Source: Bdellovibrionales bacterium RIFOXYD1_FULL_55_31 (GTDB lineage: Bacteria; Bdellovibrionota; UBA1018). Taken from it: a stretch of 39,615 nt of DNA. The position numbers were made by a program, and so were the translations under genes. The notes under the pieces were generated by a model that worked only from the letters and a program-made list of their open reading frames with translations, searched no databases and was not told where the DNA came from. Within the stretch, counting starts at the first letter, position 1. Each line of letters starts with the position of its first letter. Location of the stretch: assembly GCA_001770175.1 (NCBI GenBank), contig MEQK01000101.1, positions 1 through 39,615 of the forward strand, read 5' to 3'. Below are positions 7,364 through 16,413 of the stretch, piece after piece.

Positions 7364-9538
7364 ATGTCCCAGGAGAATGAATTCCTCATCGAACTCCAAA
7401 ACGGGTTTTTGGACGAAGCAAACGACCTTCTCGTCTCGATCGAGGACAGCTTTCTTGAACTCGAGCGGAATCCGCGCGACCAGAAGCACATCGAGAACCT
7501 CCTCAGGGTTTTTCATAATCTGAAAGGGTCGGCCGGTGCGGTCGGTTTCGAGGACTTGTCGAAGTTCTGCCACGCCGTGGAGAGCAAGCTGGTTTTCCTG
7601 AAGAATGGAACCGTGCCGATTTCCGGAATGCAGATCGACCTGCTTCTCCGATCGGCGGATCGATTGCGAGCTGCGATCGCCGGTCTGAAAAAAGATAAAA
7701 GCTTCAACGTCGACTATCAGGACCTCCGGATCGAATTGACCAAGGCTTCCGTCGCGAACGGGGGGCAGGATTCGGTGTGGCCGAGACTTTCCGCCGATCT
7801 CGACCCAAGACTGTTCTCGGATTTTTTATCGGACGCGAGCGATCAGCTCGAGTCGATCGATTCCGGTCTGACTTTGCTTGAAAAGGATCCTCGCAACTCC
7901 GAGGCGTTGAATGAGCTGTTCCGCGGGTTTCATACCCTCAAGAGCGCGTCCGCCATCCTGGGATATGAGGAACTTTCGAGTCTCTCGCATGAATTGGAAA
8001 GTCTGCTGGATCGGATCAGAGGAGAGAATGTCGCGGCGGATCCTCAGATCCTGGGGTTCTGCTTCGAGGCGGTCGGCGTGGTTCGAAAATTCGTTGAAAG
8101 CCTTTCGACGGGCACCGCGGGCGCGGGTGCCGTCGGTCAGGCTAGGGAAGCGCTTGTTCAACAGCGACTCAAAATCACGAAGGAGCTCAACCGAGATTCG
8201 CCGGAGGCGCGGATTCAGGGCGTTGAGGCGCTGCATGCCGGACAAACGCGCGAGAATAGTGACATCGTTTCGGGCGCGGTCAAGGAGGCGATTCGCGTGG
8301 ATGCCGAGAGGCTGGATCGTCTGGTCGACACAATCGGAGAACTCGTTATATCGGAGGCGATGGTCGCGCAGGCCCCCGCACTTAAGTCCCTCGATTCGAC
8401 GGATAGCATCTTCAGACATCTCAATCAGCTGAGCAAGATCTCGAGATCCCTTCATGAGATCGGAATGTCGCTCCGGATGGTGCCGATTCGTCCGACGTTC
8501 AAGAAGATGACGCGGATCGTGCGCGACATTTCAAAAAAGCTGGATAAGCCGATTGAATTCGAGACGGTCGGTGAAGAGATCGAGCTCGACAAGACGGTTG
8601 TAGAGAAGATTTCGGATCCCCTGGTCCACATGGTGCGGAATGCGGTCGATCACGGGATTGAGAAGTCCAGTACGGAAAGGGCAGGCTTTGGAAAGCCAGA
8701 GGCCGGACGCGTGATCCTGAGAGCCATTCAGAAGAGCGGGAGTACCTGGATCGAGGTTGAGGACGACGGTCGTGGTCTCGACAGGGATGCCATTCTGAAC
8801 AAGGCGATCGAAAAGCGCCTGGTGCCAGAAAATGCTCATCTCACCGATGCTGAGATTTTCGGCCTAATTTTTCTCCCGGGGTTTTCGACTGCTGAAAAGG
8901 TGACCGATATCTCGGGTCGCGGGGTCGGGATGGATGTCGTCAGAAAGAATATCGAGCTGATCCGCGGACAAGTCGAAATCGCGAGCGAGAAGGGCCGAGG
9001 AACGCGATTCACGATCCGGATTCCGAATACGCTCGCGATCATGGAAGGGATGGTCGTGACGGTCGGTGTAGAAAGATACGTCGTTCCCAGTCATGCGATC
9101 AGCAGTTCAATGAAAATCCCGCCCCGGGATCTGGTGACGATTTACGGCGGGAGGGGCGAAGCCGTGGTTGTCCAGGGCACTTCGCACCCGCTGATCAGAC
9201 TCTCGCGGTTTTTCGACGTTCCAGGGAATACGCTTTCGCCGAAGGACGGAATCGGACTTTTCGTCGAGGAAAGCGGAACTCGGGCCGTTCTTCTCGTGGA
9301 CGGGATCATCAAACAACAGCAGTTCGTGATGAAGAGCCTCGGCGAATACATCAAGCGTGCGCCGGGAATCTCGGGAGGAACCATTATGCCGGACGGAGGC
9401 GTCGGACTGATCCTCGACATCGGCGCGATCATGAAGAGGGACGCGGAGCGCTGGCATCAGAGAATCGTGAAGGAAGAGATGGGAGCAAACATAATGAGAA
9501 ACCAAACGCCATTGAGCGTGGGAGGAGCAAATGCATAG
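7364..9538 (+). CDS. cheA: Chemotaxis histidine kinase CheA with two Hpt domains
   Basis: A 724-residue cytoplasmic kinase that receives receptor signals and phosphorylates CheY and CheB. There are two Hpt domains: the first has H51 (FHNLKGSAG), the second H190 (FHTLKSASA). No CheY-binding P2 domain is visible between them and the dimerisation helices (about 275-375). The ATPase domain follows (MVRNAVDHG N-box, EDDGRGLD, LPGFSTAEKVTDISGRGVGMDVV), then a C-terminal CheW-like coupling domain (about 565-700). It is first in an operon with cheW, mcp, cheR, cheD, cheY, cheX and cheB; its end overlaps cheW by eight bases. A duplicated Hpt may act as a phosphate store or serve the two different response regulators of the operon. 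Confidence 0.95.
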   Translation: MSQENEFLIELQNGFLDEANDLLVSIEDSFLELERNPRDQKHIENLLRVFHNLKGSAGAVGFEDLSKFCHAVESKLVFLKNGTVPISGMQIDLLLRSADRLRAAIAGLKKDKSFNVDYQDLRIELTKASVANGGQDSVWPRLSADLDPRLFSDFLSDASDQLESIDSGLTLLEKDPRNSEALNELFRGFHTLKSASAILGYEELSSLSHELESLLDRIRGENVAADPQILGFCFEAVGVVRKFVESLSTGTAGAGAVGQAREALVQQRLKITKELNRDSPEARIQGVEALHAGQTRENSDIVSGAVKEAIRVDAERLDRLVDTIGELVISEAMVAQAPALKSLDSTDSIFRHLNQLSKISRSLHEIGMSLRMVPIRPTFKKMTRIVRDISKKLDKPIEFETVGEEIELDKTVVEKISDPLVHMVRNAVDHGIEKSSTERAGFGKPEAGRVILRAIQKSGSTWIEVEDDGRGLDRDAILNKAIEKRLVPENAHLTDAEIFGLIFLPGFSTAEKVTDISGRGVGMDVVRKNIELIRGQVEIASEKGRGTRFTIRIPNTLAIMEGMVVTVGVERYVVPSHAISSSMKIPPRDLVTIYGGRGEAVVVQGTSHPLIRLSRFFDVPGNTLSPKDGIGLFVEESGTRAVLLVDGIIKQQQFVMKSLGEYIKRAPGISGGTIMPDGGVGLILDIGAIMKRDAERWHQRIVKEEMGANIMRNQTPLSVGGANA

Positions 9539-10103
9539 CGATGTACAGAAACCTGGCGGTAAGGTCGAAAGAAGGGCGGGGAGCGGGAAATACCTCACGT
9601 TTCGCCTGGCGGCCGAGGAATACGGTCTCGAAATCCTGAAAGTTCAGGAAATCATCGGGATCATGAATGTCACTCGAGTTCCCAAAATGCCTGCGTTCGT
9701 CCGAGGCATCATCAATCTCAGGGGAAAGCTGATTCCGGTGATCGATATGCGGGCGAAATTCGGAATGCCTCATCAGGACGACACGTTGAAGACCTGTATC
9801 ATCGTGGTTCAGGTCGTCCTGAACACGATCAAAATCACGATGGGAGTGATCGTCGATAACGTATCCGAAGTTCTCAACATCCAGGAAAACCAGATCGAGG
9901 CGCCCCCGGCGTTCGGCGCTGGGATCGACACGGAATTCATGTTGGGCATGGGCAAGGTCGGCAATAAGGTCGTCATTCTCCTGGACATCGATCGCGTGCT
10001 GACGGGCTCGGAAGCCAGTCAGATTCTCGCGACAGTTGCCGAAAGCGCGGCAAACCCGGAGCAGAAGGATCTCAAAACGGAAATAACGGCGAAAGCCGGC
10101 TGA
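9531..10103 (+). CDS. cheW: Chemotaxis coupling protein CheW
   Basis: A 190-residue scaffold protein linking receptors to CheA. The CheW fold spans about residues 20-165, with [20 protein letters not shown], an [26 protein letters not shown] core and the late [12 protein letters not shown] strand. N- and C-terminal extensions of about 20 residues are hydrophilic. The ATG lies inside the last codons of cheA (eight-base overlap), so the two are translationally coupled and made in fixed proportion. A second, more divergent CheW is at 15916-16413 next to the hybrid CheA. Confidence 0.95.
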   Translation: MHSDVQKPGGKVERRAGSGKYLTFRLAAEEYGLEILKVQEIIGIMNVTRVPKMPAFVRGIINLRGKLIPVIDMRAKFGMPHQDDTLKTCIIVVQVVLNTIKITMGVIVDNVSEVLNIQENQIEAPPAFGAGIDTEFMLGMGKVGNKVVILLDIDRVLTGSEASQILATVAESAANPEQKDLKTEITAKAG

Positions 10104-10137
10104 GTTCTTAACTTTGTTCAATAGAAAGGAAAAGAGA

Positions 10138-12051
10138 ATGTTCAAGAATATGCGGTTAGGTTGGAAAATCATGGTCTCCATGCTGGCGGTCGTCGTTCTG
10201 ATGATGGGACTCGGGATATACGGTCTGAGGAGCATCAGCACTCTCGACGAATCCAATTCGGCGATGTTCGAGCGGAACGTCGTCCCTCTTTCGATTCTTA
10301 CGGGCATGACGGGAAGTATTCAGCGCTATCTCGGAGCGATCCGGGACAATCTCATCACCGATACGGATCACGAGAAATTCGTCGCCCGTTACCGGAAACT
10401 CGCTAGCGATTTCCAGGAAGACTGGACGAATTTCGACAAGGCTGTCACCGCGCCGGAGCTGAAACAGGCTCTCGCGAAGCTGAAGGATCAATTCGAGGTC
10501 GTCGAGAGAACCAATACGAACCTGGCCGAGCTGGTGAAAGCGGGGAGGAGTAGAGAGGCCGAGACCCTCTTCCTGAGTGCCGCTTCCGATTCGGACAGGA
10601 TTAAGCTGCAGGATGCAGTGGAAGCGGTCGGAGAGATCACGAAGAAGCGCGCGAATGACCGCGCCGAGGAGAATAGCGCCCAGGCATCGACCGCGAAGAA
10701 AGTCAGCTGGATGATGATGGTGCTCGCTGTGATCATCGCGTCCGTGATGTCGCTGGTCCTGTTCAGAAACATCCAAGTCATCATCAAAGGGCTCCTCGAC
10801 GAAACAGAGCTTCTCGCCAAAGCCGGGATCGAGGGACGTCTCACCACCCGTGGAAGCACGGATCGGGTGAATTTCGAATTCAGACAGATCGTCGAAGGGG
10901 TCAATCGGATGCTCGACGCCGTGCTTGCGCCGATCGATGAGGCCGCCAAGGTGCTCGAGCGCGCCAGTCAGAAAGACCTCACTGCGAGAGTGATGGGCAG
11001 CTACGTCGGGGATCACGCCAAGATCCGGGATAACGTGAACAAGGCGATCGAGAATCTCCAAGCCGCGCTTTCGCAGGTAAAGGACTCGGTCAATCAGGTG
11101 AGCTCCGCGAGCACCCAGATCTCGTCCGGCAGCCAGAGCCTTGCGCAGGGAGCTAACGAGCAGGCGAGCTCGCTTGAGGAGATTTCGAGCAACCTCGAGG
11201 AGATGTCCTCGATGGTGAAGCAGAACACCGAGAACGCGAATCAGGCCAATCTGCTTGCGGGAAACGCGAAAACCCAAGCCGAAAAGGGCAACGAAGCCAT
11301 GCTCAAGATGGCGCAGGCCATTGAACAGATCAAGAAATCGGCGGATGAAACGGCCAAGATCATCAAGACGATCGATGAGATCGCGTTTCAGACCAATCTT
11401 CTTGCTCTGAACGCGGCCGTCGAAGCCGCACGGGCGGGAGACGCGGGCAAGGGTTTCGCAGTCGTCGCCGAAGAAGTCAGGAACCTTGCGATGCGAAGTG
11501 CCGAAGCCGCCAAGAATACCTCCGCCTTGATCGAAGAGTCGCAGAGGAACTCCGATAATGGTGTCAGTGTTTCGGGCCAGGTCGGGGAAATTCTCAAGCA
11601 GATCGTCACGGGCGCGCAGAAGGTCGCGCAGTTGATCGCTGAAGTTTCAGCCGCGACCCAGGAACAAGCCAAGGGAATTGAGCAGGTGAACGCTGGTGTT
11701 TCGGAAATGAACAAGGTGACCCAGCAGAATGCTTCCCTTTCCGAGGAGTCGGCAAGCGCGGCTGAAGAGCTGAATGGACAGGCAGAGGAGCTCGCGCAAA
11801 TGGTCGCGACGTTCACCTTGGATGGAAGCGAGTCATCTGACTTCAGGCATGAGGAGCGTAAAGCGAAGGTGCTCCGAATGCAGAGACCGCCGCAAACCGC
11901 CAATCACCAGGCGCCGTCAGGCAATGGGCATAAGGACGGAACGCCTCGGCAGCCGGTCGCACAGATCGCTCGAAGCAATGGACACAACGGCCACGCTCAG
12001 GCAGCGGAAGCCGCTATTCCATTGACTGACGAGGAACTCAGGAAGTTCTGA
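10138..12051 (+). CDS. Methyl-accepting chemotaxis protein, transmembrane
   Basis: A 637-residue chemoreceptor. TM1 is at about residues 12-32 and TM2 at about 188-210 ([21 protein letters not shown]). The 155-residue segment between is helical, like a four-helix-bundle sensor. One or two HAMP units follow (about 210-310), then the signalling hairpin with the conserved tip [21 protein letters not shown]. The ATG at 10138 is chosen because AAGGA lies about eight bases upstream; a TTG eight codons earlier is less likely. After the hairpin a flexible Gly/Asn/His-rich linker of about 50 residues ends in DEELRKF, which could be a docking tail for CheR or CheB. The ligand is unknown. It is the only receptor in the window. 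Confidence 0.94.
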   Translation: MFKNMRLGWKIMVSMLAVVVLMMGLGIYGLRSISTLDESNSAMFERNVVPLSILTGMTGSIQRYLGAIRDNLITDTDHEKFVARYRKLASDFQEDWTNFDKAVTAPELKQALAKLKDQFEVVERTNTNLAELVKAGRSREAETLFLSAASDSDRIKLQDAVEAVGEITKKRANDRAEENSAQASTAKKVSWMMMVLAVIIASVMSLVLFRNIQVIIKGLLDETELLAKAGIEGRLTTRGSTDRVNFEFRQIVEGVNRMLDAVLAPIDEAAKVLERASQKDLTARVMGSYVGDHAKIRDNVNKAIENLQAALSQVKDSVNQVSSASTQISSGSQSLAQGANEQASSLEEISSNLEEMSSMVKQNTENANQANLLAGNAKTQAEKGNEAMLKMAQAIEQIKKSADETAKIIKTIDEIAFQTNLLALNAAVEAARAGDAGKGFAVVAEEVRNLAMRSAEAAKNTSALIEESQRNSDNGVSVSGQVGEILKQIVTGAQKVAQLIAEVSAATQEQAKGIEQVNAGVSEMNKVTQQNASLSEESASAAEELNGQAEELAQMVATFTLDGSESSDFRHEERKAKVLRMQRPPQTANHQAPSGNGHKDGTPRQPVAQIARSNGHNGHAQAAEAAIPLTDEELRKF

Positions 12052-12058
12052 GCGACCC

Positions 12059-12091
12059 GCGGGGGCCCGTCGAAGGAGGACGGGTCCCCGC
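12059..12091 (+). other. Strong stem-loop between mcp and cheR
   Basis: Arms 12059-12071 and 12079-12091 pair over 13 positions (12 Watson-Crick and one G-U), with a 7-base loop GAAGGAG at 12072-12078. No T-run follows, so it is not a classical terminator. It fills most of the 58-base gap between the mcp stop and the cheR start. It may protect the upstream mRNA end, attenuate transcription, or control cheR translation, since the loop carries a Shine-Dalgarno-like sequence. Confidence 0.7.
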
Positions 12092-12109
12092 TAACTTTCA
12101 TAAACGATT

Positions 12110-12916
12110 ATGGATTCAGCAACGTTCGACAAATTCAGGCGATTTATCTATGAGCAAAGCGGGATCACGCTTCGACCCGGCAAAGAGGCTCTGCTGAGCA
12201 GCAGGATTTCGAGTCGTATGCGCTCTCTCAGCCTGGAGGATGTCCGGAAGTACTACGATCGGGTCTCCAACGATGATGGCCAGGAGGTCATCTATCTGCT
12301 TGATGCAATCTCAACGAATGTGACCAGCTTTTTCAGGGAGGGCGAGCACTTTGAGGTCCTGGATCAGCACCTCGGGAGTCTTCACAAATCGGGAAAACGG
12401 AAGTTCAGGCTGTGGTCAGCCGCATGTTCTTCGGGAGAGGAGCCGTATTCCATGACGATGACCGCGGTTCAAAAACTCGGGGACGGCGCTGATTGCAGGA
12501 CGCTCGCCACGGATATCTCGACGCGTATCCTCGCGGAAGCAAAAAGGGGTGATTATGATGAGGGTCGCATCATGGGCGTGCCGCGCGCGTTCCTGGCCAA
12601 GTTTTTCGAGAAAAGATCGGAGGCCGAAAGATCCCTGTACTCGGTTTCGCGGAGCGTCCGGGACAAGGTGAGCTTCAGCCGGATTAATCTTTCGAAGCCG
12701 CCCTTTCCGATGAAGGGACCGTTCGATGCCATCTTCTGCCGGAACGTCATGATTTATTTCGATCCGGAGGTCAGGGGGCGTCTCATTCGGGAAATGGTCC
12801 GGCTTCTTGCTCCTGACGGACTGTTGTTTGTCGGGCATTCAGAAACGCTGACTCCGGCGACCTGTGGTCTCAAATCGATCCTGCCGTCGGTCTATCGCAG
12901 GGAGTCGCCGACATGA
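12110..12916 (+). CDS. cheR: Chemotaxis protein methyltransferase CheR
   Basis: A 268-residue enzyme that methylates receptor glutamates using S-adenosylmethionine. The N-terminal helical domain (1-75) has IYEQSGITL and the STNVTSFFRE motif. The SAM-binding fold follows, with LWSAACSSGEEPYS (101-114), ATDIS, INLSKPPFPMKGPFDAIFCRNVMIYF and a closing GHSETL. No Shine-Dalgarno sequence is found in the 18 bases before the ATG; the nearest purine-rich stretch (AAGGAGG) is in the loop and arm of the hairpin at 12059-12091, about 30 bases away. It overlaps cheD by four bases (ATGA). Confidence 0.95.
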   Translation: MDSATFDKFRRFIYEQSGITLRPGKEALLSSRISSRMRSLSLEDVRKYYDRVSNDDGQEVIYLLDAISTNVTSFFREGEHFEVLDQHLGSLHKSGKRKFRLWSAACSSGEEPYSMTMTAVQKLGDGADCRTLATDISTRILAEAKRGDYDEGRIMGVPRAFLAKFFEKRSEAERSLYSVSRSVRDKVSFSRINLSKPPFPMKGPFDAIFCRNVMIYFDPEVRGRLIREMVRLLAPDGLLFVGHSETLTPATCGLKSILPSVYRRESPT

Positions 12917-13416
12917 ACGCGGCACAGTTCAGGCAGGCGAAGCTCGTCGCGGTTGGAATTTCGGAATTGGGGGTGACCGCGAATGCCGACGAGTCACTGA
13001 TAACGTACTCATTGGGCTCCTGCGCCGGAGTATCGTTGATGGACCCGGTTACCGGAACGGGCGGCATGATTCACTGTATGTTGCCGCTTTCCTCAAATGA
13101 TCCCGAACGCGCCAGGCAAGTCCCCGCGATGTACGTCGACACCGGACTTGTGCAGCTCCTTCAGAGGATGTTTGAGGCGGGAGTGGAGCGTAAACACATC
13201 CTTTGCAAGGTGGCGGGCTGCGGCGCCCCCGCCGACTCGGATGGGGTTTTCAAGATCGGCGAGAGAAACTACACGGTTCTTAAGAAGGTGCTCTGGAAGA
13301 ACAACATCGTGATCAAAGGCGAGTGCATCGGCGGAAACCGGCCGAAGACTATGCTGCTGGAACTCGCGAGTGGGAAGACATTTGTCCGAATCGATAACGA
13401 ATGGGTGGAGCTATGA
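12913..13416 (+). CDS. cheD: Chemoreceptor glutamine deamidase CheD
   Basis: A 167-residue cytoplasmic enzyme that deamidates receptor glutamines and partners with CheC/CheX-type phosphatases in many bacteria. The catalytic motif is TYSLGSCAGV followed by GGMIHCMLP: T31, C37 and H54 have the same spacing as T21/C27/H44 known in Thermotoga CheD. It starts within the end of cheR (ATGA overlap) and is followed six bases later by cheY. Placing cheD next to cheR and close to cheX fits receptor adaptation by modification plus phosphatase control. Confidence 0.94.
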   Translation: MNAAQFRQAKLVAVGISELGVTANADESLITYSLGSCAGVSLMDPVTGTGGMIHCMLPLSSNDPERARQVPAMYVDTGLVQLLQRMFEAGVERKHILCKVAGCGAPADSDGVFKIGERNYTVLKKVLWKNNIVIKGECIGGNRPKTMLLELASGKTFVRIDNEWVEL

Positions 13417-13422
13417 ATCACT

Positions 13423-13815
13423 ATGAATAAAAGACCTGCATTGAATGTCATGGTCGCGGATGATTCCGCGACCAGCCGGACGTATGTCCGAAAGAACCTA
13501 ATGGTGGCCGAAATAGTCGTTAAAGATTTCGTCGAGGCCGCAAACGGACAACTCGCGCTCGAGCTGCTTCGGGAACAGCCCATCGACGTCCTCTTCGTTG
13601 ATATCCACATGCCCGTCATGAACGGAATCGAACTCATCCGGCAGCTCGAAATCGAGGGAATCAAGCCGAGGGTGAAGATCGTCGTGATCTCCTCGGACCA
13701 TACTTTGAAGCGTCAGGACGAGCTCAAGGATCTAGGAGTAACGAGGTACGTGAAGAAACCCTTTACGCCAGAGCAGTTCTCAAAGTTGATCGACGAAATG
13801 TTTTGTGGGGGTTGA
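13423..13815 (+). CDS. cheY: CheY-like response regulator, single receiver domain
   Basis: A 130-residue stand-alone receiver. The acidic pair is D13-D14 (VADDSAT), the phosphoacceptor D60 (LFVDIHMPVMNG), switch residues S90/S91, and K112 before Pro (YVKKPF). It has no output domain, as expected for a CheY that binds the flagellar motor or another target when phosphorylated by CheA. It sits between cheD and cheX and its stop is one base from the cheX start, so kinase target and phosphatase are made together. Confidence 0.9.
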   Translation: MNKRPALNVMVADDSATSRTYVRKNLMVAEIVVKDFVEAANGQLALELLREQPIDVLFVDIHMPVMNGIELIRQLEIEGIKPRVKIVVISSDHTLKRQDELKDLGVTRYVKKPFTPEQFSKLIDEMFCGG

Positions 13816-13816
13816 C

Positions 13817-15368
<1,552 letters not shown>

Positions 15369-15911
15369 ATGAAGGAAAAATATGATGCCGGTATTCTGTT
15401 CGTGGACGATGAGCCTGAAATTCTTGGTCAGTTCCGGAAGATGTTCGCGCCTTTGGTAGATCGGGTGGTGACCTTTCAGACCGCCAGGGAGGCCCTGGCA
15501 TACCCGAATCTGAAATGCATGGATTTGGCGGTACTGGATCTCCATATGCCCGAAGTGGATGGAATCAGGCTGCTCATGGATTTGAGGAAAGCTTCTCCGG
15601 GACTGCCTTGCGTTTTCGTGACGGGGTATGGCGACAAGGATGCCGTCCAAGCCGCTCTCCGCCTCGGCGCTGAGGACTTCCTCGATAAGCCGTTTCACCC
15701 GGACGCTCTGCGGAATTGCGTGATGCGCGCTTTGGAAAAACGGTTCTATGATAAGTTGATGAACGGGATACTGGAATTGTTCATCTACGATTACACGAAG
15801 CTGGATTTCCGCAATTTCAACAAAATGCCCCTCGCGGAGCGCGAAAGGGCTCTCGAAGCGGCACTCGGGCTCGCGCGGATGAAGCTTCTCGCAAAAACGC
15901 ACTGCGCTTGA
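15369..15911 (+). CDS. Response regulator with unknown C-terminal extension
   Basis: A 180-residue protein. A receiver domain covers residues 6-122 (D13-D14-E15, phosphoacceptor D57 in AVLDLHMPEVDG, switch T88, K108 in LDKPF). The last 57 residues (FYDKLMNGILELFIYDYTKL... to AKTHCA) match no output domain I recognise; they look helical with an aromatic patch and could bind a partner. Its ATG directly follows the cheB stop, so it belongs to the chemotaxis operon and is a second candidate target of the two-Hpt CheA. It ends four bases before the convergent second cheW. Confidence 0.88.
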   Translation: MKEKYDAGILFVDDEPEILGQFRKMFAPLVDRVVTFQTAREALAYPNLKCMDLAVLDLHMPEVDGIRLLMDLRKASPGLPCVFVTGYGDKDAVQAALRLGAEDFLDKPFHPDALRNCVMRALEKRFYDKLMNGILELFIYDYTKLDFRNFNKMPLAERERALEAALGLARMKLLAKTHCA

Positions 15912-15915
15912 TCGA

Positions 15916-16413
15916 TCAGCTTTGGAACAGGGAATCAGCTGTACCGAGGTTCAGGACGAATACGATTTTGCCGTCGTGGTAGGCCGTCCCGGCTATCCAG
16001 GTGTCCGGCCTTGCTTTGGCAAGGTCGAGCTTTGTTAACTGACCGGCTTCAATCCGCGTAATGGCCTGGACGGACTCCACGATGATGCCGAACGGAGAGC
16101 CGGCGGCTCCGGATATGATGATGGTGCTGCCGCCTCCGGCATTCGCCTGAGGAGAGCCGCTTTCGGCCGGGGCATCGAAATCAGCGCAATTCAGAATCGG
16201 AAGCGGGTCGCCGCGGAAGTTGATCATCCCAACCACTTCGGACTTCAGGCTTGGGAAGGGGTTGATGGATTTCAGAGCGGTCACCTCAAGAATCTGTTCG
16301 ATCGGGATTCCCCAGAGAGAAGATCCCTTCTTGCAGATGAAATGAAGAGTGCCGGCTGACTCCGGATCAGCAAGCGGGGTTGAGTTCATGACTGGAGCTT
16401 GGCTTTGATTCAT
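15916..16413 (-). CDS. CheW-domain protein paired with the hybrid CheA
   Basis: A 165-residue CheW-like coupling protein: LHFICKKGSSLWGIPIEQILEV, then VGMINFRGDPLPILN, then a late IVFVLNL strand. A low-complexity Ala/Gly/Ser insertion lies in the middle (about residues 80-100). The start at 16413 gives a 47-base overlap with the upstream hybrid cheA; MNSTPL at 16389 is an alternative, and neither has a clear ribosome binding site, so reinitiation after the kinase is likely. It probably connects the hybrid kinase to a receptor array, or to receptors outside this window. Confidence 0.85.
   Translation of the reverse strand: MNQSQAPVMNSTPLADPESAGTLHFICKKGSSLWGIPIEQILEVTALKSINPFPSLKSEVVGMINFRGDPLPILNCADFDAPAESGSPQANAGGGSTIIISGAAGSPFGIIVESVQAITRIEAGQLTKLDLAKARPDTWIAGTAYHDGKIVFVLNLGTADSLFQS

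Noticed and set aside
9429-10307. 292-codon minus-strand frame opposite cheW
   Set aside because: Antisense shadow of cheA/cheW/mcp; no signal, domain or ribosome binding site.
10156-11277. 373-codon minus-strand frame opposite the chemoreceptor gene
   Set aside because: It lies fully antisense to a clear MCP, has no family features, and its His/Arg/Asp-rich composition is what the complement of MCP codons gives.
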